In this document: positions 57,750 to 64,000 of the stretch, piece by piece
Layout of the letters: each line of letters starts with the position of its first letter
Position numbering within the stretch: the stretch's first letter is position 1
Assembly: GCA_963708775.1 (NCBI GenBank)
Contig: CAVPTI010000012.1
Location: 186,001 to 250,000, forward strand
DNA: 64,000 nucleotides
Direction: 5' to 3'
Source: JAGVSR01 sp963708775
Lineage (GTDB): Bacteria; Pseudomonadota; Alphaproteobacteria; Rhizobiales; Hyphomicrobiaceae
Notes under the pieces: generated by a model
Database searches by the model: none
Seen by the model: only the letters and a program-made list of their open reading frames with translations
Told to the model about the DNA's origin: nothing
Position numbers and translations under genes: made by a program

Positions 57750-59602
57750 ATGAACAAAGACGAACCGGCCGGGCGCGATCAGGCCCGGACTGCAACCGCC
57801 TCTGCGCGGCTAGAGGAGGCATTCGTCCTCCTGGACAACAGTTCAGGTCGTGGCGCACCGTCGCAGCTGTTTACGGCGCCAAAGGAGATCATTGTCGCAG
57901 ATAGTCCCGAGGACGTTCCGGCCGCTTTCGCTCGGCTGGAATCGGGTCGTGCGGCGGGACTTCATGCGGCTGGGTTCTTCTCGTTCGAGCTTGGGTATGT
58001 GCTGGAGCCTAAACTCGCCCCCCTGATGCCGGTTGAACGTAAAGTTCCGCTGTTGTGGTTTGGGCTCTACGAGGCACCGAAGCTGTTGTCGGAGGCCGAC
58101 GTCGACCGGTGGCTGTCAACTCATACAAAGAGCGGGAGCTATCAGTTCAGCAACGTCACCCGCGCGTGGACGAAGGACGAGTATGTTGCACGCTTTGAAC
58201 GCGTGCAGGAGAAGATCCGCGCCGGAGACATTTATCAGCTCAATCTGACTTTCAAGGCGCGGTTCCGGCTCTCGGGTTCACCCCTCACGTTCTATCGCGA
58301 TCTGCGGCAGCGGCAACGCGTGGCTTATGGCGGCATCGTGGATACGGGCGAAGTTACGGTGCTGACGGCCAGCCCCGAGCTATTCGTCGAAATGAAAGAC
58401 CGCATGATCGAAACCCGGCCGATGAAGGGCACCTCCCCGCGTGGAGGAACGCCCGAGGCCGATGCGGCTGTGCGGCAGGTGCTTTCTTCCGATGTGAAGC
58501 AGCGCGCAGAGAATTTGATGATCGTCGATCTGATGCGCAACGACATCGGCCGCATTTCTGAAATTGGCAGCGTCCATGTTACCGATCTGTTCACGGTCGA
58601 GACGTATCGAACGTTACATCAGATGACGTCAGGCGTGCGCGCGACCCTGCTCGAGGGAATTACGCTGCTCGACCTGTGGCGTGCAATATTTCCGCCGGGT
58701 TCGGTCATTGGCGCGCCTAAAATCCGGGCGCAAGAATTGATCGCGGAATACGAGACAGAGCCGCGAGGCGTCTATTGCGGCGCCATTGGTTCGTTTTCGC
58801 CGGACGGGCAGGCGCTGTTCAATGTTGCGATCCGCTCGCCGATCATCTTCCGCGATGGCACGGGCGAAATGGGCATTGGCTCGGGGGTCGTGTACGACAG
58901 CGTGGGTGCTAAAGAGTACGACGAGTGCCTGCTCAAGATGAAATTTCTCACTGATCCGCCAAAGACGTTCGAGTTGATCGAGACACTGCTTTGGGAGCGG
59001 GAAGTGGATTCTGGCTGGCCGAACGGCATTTCGAACGGCTTGAAGCGTCGGCGCGATATTTTTCGTTTAAGTTTGATGAGGCAGCGGCACGCACCGCGCT
59101 GGAACGTGAGGTGGCAACGGCGGGGCGGGAGCATCCGCGGTTGCGCGTCCGGATGCTGCTGGCGGAGGATGGCCGCGTGACGGTGACTTCTGCGCCGATG
59201 CCTGCTCCTGGTCCGGATGCGGTGATGCGCTATGTCGTTTCGCCGACGCGACTTGATAGCTCTGACGCCTTTCTTTTTCATAAGACGACCCGCCGGGAAT
59301 TGTACGATCAGGAGTGGAAGCACTACTCCGAAACGGAAGGGGCCGATGAGGTTGTCTATCTGAATGAGCGCGGTGAATTGGCCGAGGGCAGCCGGACGAA
59401 CATTTTCATCGATCGAGGCGACGGTATCTTGCTGACGCCGCCATTGCCGGCCGGTCTGTTGCCCGGAGTCCTGCGCGCGGAGTTGATCGCAAAAGGACGT
59501 GCCGTTGAGCGCGTCCTTCAGCTCGATGATCTGACGTCGGCAAAGAAGACTTATCTCGGCAACTCGGTGCGAGGCCTGATCGTGGCGCGCCCGCTGCACT
59601 GA
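57750..59602 (+). pseudogene. pabB: Aminodeoxychorismate synthase component I fused to 4-amino-4-deoxychorismate lyase (PabB–PabC), one frameshift
   Basis: 617 aa once repaired. PabB part (about residues 1–410): IRAGDIYQLNLTFKARF, ETRPMKGTSPRGG, ADAAVRQVLSSDVKQRAENLMIVDLMRNDIG in pieces, PPGSVIGAPKIRAQELI. The PabC part (about 420–617) has DEVVYLNERGELAEGSRTNIF. One base is missing at about 59002–59003; an added A gives ERESGFWLAERHF and joins both frames. It would make p-aminobenzoate for folate. Such PabB–PabC fusions are common in Alphaproteobacteria. Here the break is a deletion, unlike the nine insertions elsewhere. Confidence 0.85.
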
Positions 59603-59624
59603 GCGGCGGCGGTGTATGCCAATG

Positions 59625-59804
59625 TTAATGCGGCGAGGCGGACGTTGCGCTGTCGTCCAACGGTGCGGACGCCATTTCAGTCTGCTCGTGTGACATCACC
59701 AATACGAAGATCGCCGCCAAAGTAATGGCAGTAGCCAACAGGATCTCTGCCGAGAACTTTCGTACGCGGTGGGTTGGCCTGGATATCGTCGTGCGTGTCT
59801 TCAT
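59625..59804 (-). CDS. Small single-pass membrane protein
   Basis: 59 aa from ATG 59804. Basic N-terminus (TRTTISRPTHRVRKFS), one helix ILLATAITLAAIFVLVM, short acidic tail. The frame extends to 59873, but that part is unlikely. Function unknown. Confidence 0.5.
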   Translation of the reverse strand: MKTRTTISRPTHRVRKFSAEILLATAITLAAIFVLVMSHEQTEMASAPLDDSATSASPH

Positions 59805-59954
59805 GTGACGGATACTGGCGCGGTCTTTTTCGCTCGACCATCCACCTGTCTGTCGCGCGACAGTTGCGCACACATGTACTTGATTGCACGCAAAGAGTTT
59901 TCTTTGAACTGTGAGTTCAGATCCAACTTGGCAGACTTGTGGCGCAACCGTCGG

Positions 59955-60134
59955 TTAGAGGCCCCGCATGGTGCAGCCGAGGATCAGGATAAACTGGGCC
60001 AATAAAAGACCCACGATCATTCCCGGTCCCTGCAGCAGGGAGATCTGCGCATCGAAAAACCATACAAAAATGACCGCGACGGTCAGGATCACTGAGATCA
60101 TGAACGTCAGGATGCCAGGTGCCTTCAATCCCAT
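59955..60134 (-). CDS. Small two-helix membrane protein
   Basis: 59 aa from ATG 60134, with AAGGGGAGA about 6–7 nt upstream; a longer start at 60176 is possible. Two hydrophobic helices (ILTFMISVILTVAVIFVWFF and GMIVGLLLAQFILILG) separated by DAQISLLQGP. No family recognised. Confidence 0.6.
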   Translation of the reverse strand: MGLKAPGILTFMISVILTVAVIFVWFFDAQISLLQGPGMIVGLLLAQFILILGCTMRGL

Positions 60135-60304
60135 CGTGGTCTCCCCTTGCGGCCGGAACTTCAGCGCTTTCGCCATGTGTTGCCCCCCTCGGCCTCGAAC
60201 ATGCTGCGGTGCTTATAGCAGGACAGTCCCGGGGGTTACACGGGCGCGGGAACAACACTGTGGAGGAAATGTAGACGCGCCGACGCTGCCCGTGAGCAGC
60301 AGCG

Positions 60305-61849
60305 CTAGCTTTCGATCGGACTTGGGGAAGGGGCCGCAGGGCCCTTATCAGTATCCGAATGGGCTCCCGAACCGCCGCCCTTGGGCCTTGGACCCCGAAA
60401 AGCCCGGCGTAGAAGCAATAGCAGGATCAGCGATGCGAGGCCGGTCAGGACAACCAGGATCGGGTGTCGATGCCAAAGGATTTCGGGATGAACCTGGCCG
60501 TCCCATGCCAAGCGAACATCGTTCTGTAGAGCTGCCGGTGTGTCTGCGCCGTCGGAGCGGAGAATGATATCGAGCGCTGCACCCTGATTCTTGCTCGCAA
60601 GGACAGCGTCCCGAACCCGTCGGCGCGCCAAAGGCTTCAGGGAGGTAGGGTCTGATGCGACATGATTCAGCAGACGTTGTCTTGTCGGCGGGGGAAGGCC
60701 CGTGAGGTAGCCCGCAAATGTGGTGAGTTCGCCTTCTTCGAGCCCTCGGGCGGCTGCCGTCAAAACCTTCGGGTCGAGATCGAACAAGATGTCGCGGGTC
60801 GCCGGTGTCATGGCGATCAGGCGTTTGATCGCGACGGGATCGTCGAGAGAGACCACCCGTTCGAGGGATTGGGTGGTGAAATCACCCGGTTTGGCGCGCT
60901 GGAAAACTTCAAACTCAAGCACCTTATCGATGCGCGTGCCGGCGACCGCACTCCACGCCAATGCTGTTTCCAGCGAGCGGGTCTGACGGGCGATTTCCAT
61001 TGCCGGCTCGGGCAATTTGTTAACGGCGAGATCGAGGGTGCCGTCGGATAAGCGTCGCATCACGCCAGCCTCGCCCTCGACGGGCAGGAGCAGGGCGGTG
61101 ACCTCGTCGACGCGGGGCAAGACCTCGGGCCGCACGCGGTCCAGGAACCGGCGGAAATCCGCCTGTCTTTCTGCGAGATCGAGAACCATGGCGTGCGCAG
61201 CGCGGTACTCCTTCCAGATTTCGACAATACGATCGGAGGCGTGAGCGGCAATCTCGGTGACATGGTCGCGGATTTGGTCCGAGATAGAAGCGGCCAGTTC
61301 CTCTTGGACCTTTGCCTTACTTTCTGTCGATTTCAGTTCGTTGGCGATGATCGGGAGGACCCCATAGCGCAGGTCCCAAACATCTTTCGCAATCAACACG
61401 AGGCCTACGCCGCCTGCTACGACCGAGACGAGGCGGGAAAGAACGCTGCCCACAAGGCGCTGGCCGAGACGACCGGCCATATTGCCGATCTGGCGGCGCA
61501 TGACGAGAATAGCTGCGCCTGTGATCCCGCCCGCGGTTTGATTGAGAACGCCACCCGCAGTGACGTCGCCGGCCGCTGTTTGTGTGCCGACTTCGAACTC
61601 TTTGCCGGCAGTGCCGGTGACGACGCCTGCAACGGTCGACCCGTAGCGAGGCCCCAAGAACGCTTTCATACATTCAATTGCCGGTCCGGCTGCATCGGAA
61701 GTCGCGATTTCGAGGCGACTGCCAATTCCGCGACCGACACCAGTGGCGAGATTTTCTATCGCCATCTGCACCGCTGGCGAGCGGTAGACCCGCTCTGTCA
61801 AAGCGATCGTCAACTCCCGGGCCTTGTTCTCACTGCCCAAAGAATTCAA
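60305..61849 (-). CDS. Membrane protein of unknown function (probably the main part of a larger protein)
   Basis: 514 aa, TTG start. An N-terminal region of amphipathic helices; a Gly/Ala-rich membrane segment (residues about 128–155, LVSVVAGGVGLVLIAKDVW); a coiled-coil or helical middle (IWKEYRAAHAMVLDLAERQADFRRFL in part); then a final transmembrane helix near residues 465–485 (LVVLTGLASLILLLLLRRAF) and a Pro/Ser tail. No domain was named. One base less at 61848–61853 joins it to the signal-peptide ORF at 61830–62162, giving one 618-aa exported protein. I think that is the real gene. Confidence 0.6.
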   Translation of the reverse strand: MNSLGSENKARELTIALTERVYRSPAVQMAIENLATGVGRGIGSRLEIATSDAAGPAIECMKAFLGPRYGSTVAGVVTGTAGKEFEVGTQTAAGDVTAGGVLNQTAGGITGAAILVMRRQIGNMAGRLGQRLVGSVLSRLVSVVAGGVGLVLIAKDVWDLRYGVLPIIANELKSTESKAKVQEELAASISDQIRDHVTEIAAHASDRIVEIWKEYRAAHAMVLDLAERQADFRRFLDRVRPEVLPRVDEVTALLLPVEGEAGVMRRLSDGTLDLAVNKLPEPAMEIARQTRSLETALAWSAVAGTRIDKVLEFEVFQRAKPGDFTTQSLERVVSLDDPVAIKRLIAMTPATRDILFDLDPKVLTAAARGLEEGELTTFAGYLTGLPPPTRQRLLNHVASDPTSLKPLARRRVRDAVLASKNQGAALDIILRSDGADTPAALQNDVRLAWDGQVHPEILWHRHPILVVLTGLASLILLLLLRRAFRGPRPKGGGSGAHSDTDKGPAAPSPSPIES

Positions 61850-62162
61850 GGAGGCTGCCCCAGCTCTGCTCGTCTTTGACAGCCTCGAATGCTTTATCGA
61901 CCTCGGCGTCTATGGTGCGGCCCACGTCGAGCCGACGCCATTCGTCGGCTACGGCGGCGCGATAGTCGATCGTCGAGGTGCCGCGTGTGAGAGTGGCAGC
62001 GGTGATATCAAGAACGGCTTTGCGAAAATCTGCCTCGTTTGTCGTCTGGCAGGCAGCGTAATCGCCTGTGGGAGACGGCGGCGCGGCAAAGGCCGGGGCG
62101 ATCGATCCGAAGAGAAGCGAGAAGACCGCCGTTACAGCGGCTGCATGCCTAGCCCTGTTCAA
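61830..62162 (-). CDS. Signal-peptide ORF, likely N-terminus of the 60305–61849 gene
   Basis: 110 aa. Signal peptide (AVTAVFSLLFGSIAPAFAAP), then helical sequence (EADFRKAVLDITAATLTRGTS, VGRTIDAEVDKAFEAVKDEQ). It ends at SWGSLLEFFGQ in this frame. In the other frame SWGSLL would continue NSLGSENKARELTIALTERV, a smooth helix. The 20-bp overlap and the base-insertion pattern elsewhere favour a frameshift over two genes. Confidence 0.6.
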   Translation of the reverse strand: MNRARHAAAVTAVFSLLFGSIAPAFAAPPSPTGDYAACQTTNEADFRKAVLDITAATLTRGTSTIDYRAAVADEWRRLDVGRTIDAEVDKAFEAVKDEQSWGSLLEFFGQ

Positions 62163-62902
62163 CTCGCGCGCACTCCTGCTCGGTCCTGCGATTGGAGGTT
62201 AACTTCCATTTATAGCGACTGTTGTGGCCGGCCGCAGATATCTTTCTCCCGCTGAGAAACACTCTGGCCTAATTGGAGTTTGGGCCGCCCGTCCAGCATG
62301 GATACCTATAGCTGATTGTTCAGACTTATAGGAAATGGTGAGGGAAGACGAACGGCGGCTGTTAACCGATACGTCGCTGTTTGCGGCCGTGATGAGCAAA
62401 GCGCGATATCTTTTCGCCAGTCGTATTGATGACGGGGTAGGTACGGTGCGGGCGATGGGGCTTACTGGGGGCGTTGATGTGGAGGGGGAGCCGGCGTGTT
62501 TATCGCCCGGCCATGGGTTTCGTCATGATTTCGCCCTACCGAGCAACTCTGCGCATTGCGCGCGCGCCATGGGCCAGAAGTATAAATCGCACAGCAACCT
62601 GCTGATGATGCACCATATTTGCTCGTTTTGGGGAGCAGTAACCGCTTCGGCATCCCGTTGCGGCACACTGACCTATCGTCATATGTGGCTAGCCAAGCGA
62701 AAACCATACGGTCAGATTGCTGCGTCGCAGCAAACCAAGGTCCGAAACGGCGGCTGCCGGGGCGGAAGCAATAGGAAGAAGCCGATCGGCCCTCTCACTC
62801 AGAGTGGCCACGGTGAGCGTCGAGCAGAGGCATTATTTCAGGATGTGCTTGGCTTTGGCGTCGCGATCGGTTTAATTCGCTTTGTGCGGAGTGCGAGCAT
62901 TC
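62163..62902. other. Intergenic stretch before the alpha/beta hydrolase
   Basis: 740 bp. A plus-strand frame (62335–62910) is open but low in family-like features, with odd composition (clusters of Cys, Ser and Arg), so it was not called. No RNA or repeat was recognised. Confidence 0.45.
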
Positions 62903-63793
62903 GTGGCTAACCAGATGAAAATAAAAGAAAAGTTCACCGGTTTCCGGGGAAGCTTGGTGATCCCGGGTGGTCGGGTGGGTGTGCTGCTTGTCCATTCTCT
63001 TGGAGGCAACCCGATCGAATTGCGCTTCGTCGCGCAGGGGCTCGCGCGCCAAGGTTACACCGTTTATTGCCCGCTTTTGCCAGGTTTAGGCGGTGGAACG
63101 GATGTTTCAGGACTGTCCACCTGGAAGGACTGGTACCGCGCTATCGAAACCGCGCATGACGATCTCAAAGCGCGTTGCGATACTGTGCTCGTCGGTGGCT
63201 TATCCGCTGGCGCCATGCTTGCTCTCCGGCTCGCCCGAGAGCGTCCCGACGAAGTCCAGGGCGTCATGCTGTTTGCCCCGACGATCTGGCCGAACGGCTG
63301 GGCTATCCCTAAGAGCTTCTACTTCTTCAAACTCGTGCATCAGAAGTGGTTCGCGCGGCTGTTCCATTTCCGCCAGCGCGCGCCCTACGGAATAAAAGAC
63401 GAGCGCATCCGCAACTTCGTCATCGAGAGCTTCAAGAGCGACGAACGTCCGATTGAGGACCTGTTCGGCCGCGGCGGTGGCCTCGTGTTCGAGTTCAAGC
63501 AACTGGCCAAGGACGTTCGCCGTGGCCTGAAGCGCATTAAACAGGATGTGGCAATCTTCCATCCGCGAGAAGATGACCAGAGCGGCCTGTGGAACGCGCT
63601 GACGTTGCAACAGAACCTCGGCGGAATGGTGGAATGCACCGTTCTGGACGATTGCTATCACATGGTGACGCTCGATCGCCAACGGTCGGTCGTCGTGGAC
63701 CGTGCTGTCGAGTTCGCCGTCCGCCTCACGCACAAGCTGCAGGAAAAGGCGGCAGTCAAGGAACTGCTCAAGGGGAAGGGCGTCGGCGAGTAA
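62903..63793 (+). CDS. Alpha/beta hydrolase (carboxylesterase/lysophospholipase-like)
   Basis: 296 aa from GTG 62903 (GGAG about 12 nt upstream; ATG 62915 is also possible). LVHSLGGNPIELRFVA provides the oxyanion strand, the nucleophile elbow is GGLSAGA, and the catalytic Asp and His are likely in the VAIFHPREDDQSG and VLDDCYHMVTLDRQ segments. The short cap and WPNGWAIPKS features resemble Est30-type carboxylesterases and monoglyceride lipases. It is followed by an intrinsic terminator. Confidence 0.85.
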   Translation: MANQMKIKEKFTGFRGSLVIPGGRVGVLLVHSLGGNPIELRFVAQGLARQGYTVYCPLLPGLGGGTDVSGLSTWKDWYRAIETAHDDLKARCDTVLVGGLSAGAMLALRLARERPDEVQGVMLFAPTIWPNGWAIPKSFYFFKLVHQKWFARLFHFRQRAPYGIKDERIRNFVIESFKSDERPIEDLFGRGGGLVFEFKQLAKDVRRGLKRIKQDVAIFHPREDDQSGLWNALTLQQNLGGMVECTVLDDCYHMVTLDRQRSVVVDRAVEFAVRLTHKLQEKAAVKELLKGKGVGE

Positions 63794-63822
63794 TCGCTGA
63801 ACCACCTCGATGAAATGACAAA

Positions 63823-63851
63823 CGCCGCAGCGCAATTCGCTGCGGCGCTTT
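63823..63851. terminator. Intrinsic terminator, shared by convergent genes
   Basis: cgccgcagcg (63823–63832) pairs perfectly with cgctgcggcg (63838–63847) around caatt, then ctttt follows. It ends the hydrolase transcript and perhaps the minus-strand gene at 63869. Confidence 0.85.
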
Positions 63852-63868
63852 TGTTTCGAGGTTGCGTC

Positions 63869-64000
63869 TTAGCGAGCCGCCCAGGGCAAGGATTCACCAC
63901 CCCCGGGGGCAGCCTTGGCAGAGCCGGACGCTGCTGCGTCACAGCGCGGAAGATCGACCGGAGCCCGGTTCCAAATGAAGCTTTTTGAAAGAAGCTTGAT
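63869..64000 (-). CDS. C-terminal end of an unidentified gene
   Basis: The frame is open from the window edge to a stop at 63869–63871, giving 43 residues. The end is Ala/Gly-rich (SGSAKAAPGGG) and closes in ESLPWAAR; the start is IKLLSKSFIWNRAPVDLP. Too little to name. Coding is supported mainly by the open frame and a convergent terminator. Confidence 0.35.
   Translation of the reverse strand: MKLLSKSFIWNRAPVDLPRCDAAASGSAKAAPGGGESLPWAAR

Noticed and set aside
62335..62910. 191-aa plus-strand frame
   Set aside because: Unlike any family, odd amino-acid make-up, runs over the hydrolase start; more likely non-coding.

Overview
The window looks like a high-GC alphaproteobacterial chromosome of the order Hyphomicrobiales (Rhizobiales), possibly near Hyphomicrobium. 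This rests on the housekeeping order rpoZ–rsh–pdxJ–acpS–lepB–rnc–era–recO–parC, an alaC–hom–glpX–recJ block, a class I PHB synthase and Tad/Cpa pilus genes. The genus is an inference from gene order and style; no database search was made.

Layout. 1–13.9 kb: a conserved core block (UDG, NYN protein, then the rpoZ-to-parC series and bpt). 14–24 kb: small membrane proteins, an AMP-ligase/MFS pair, and part of a Tad pilus locus (a TadG-like vWA protein, CpaC, CpaD, a TadD-like TPR protein). 24–39.9 kb: metabolism (a di-haem peroxidase, metY behind a possible SAM-II-like leader, phaC, alaC–hom–glpX, a GATase, two tandem NTF2-like proteins, a PuuA-like glutamine synthetase, a class III aminotransferase, recJ). 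40–45.9 kb: an accessory island at tRNA-Glu with a large serine recombinase. 45.9–53.2 kb: a catabolic cluster (APH-type kinase, AraC regulator, SDR, amino acid permease, isochorismatase-like hydrolase, phospho-lyase-like PLP enzyme) that ends in a cut-off aldehyde dehydrogenase. 53.2–57.4 kb: a scarred region with a leaderless subtilase, an integrase C-terminal remnant and a second large serine recombinase at initiator tRNA-Met. 57.7–64 kb: a pabB–pabC fusion, small membrane proteins, a conserved protein of unknown function and an alpha/beta hydrolase.

The most interesting structural signal is that both serine recombinases run convergently into a tRNA gene, and their last codons are read antisense from that tRNA (40003–40059 in tRNA-Glu, 57303–57346 in tRNA-fMet). 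Large serine recombinases more often target protein genes. The second is the kinase plus phospho-lyase cluster. By analogy with the AGPHD1/AGXT2L pair, it could phosphorylate an amino alcohol and eliminate phosphate to an aldehyde, with the downstream aldehyde dehydrogenase now lost.

A caution: ten single-base frame breaks were inferred, nine insertions and one deletion, most next to short homopolymers, in otherwise well-conserved genes (alaC three times, and the peroxidase, recombinase 1, PH-domain protein, permease, isochorismatase, pabBC and a secreted/membrane protein). Each repaired length is a whole number of codons. Sequencing or assembly error explains this better than widespread gene decay.
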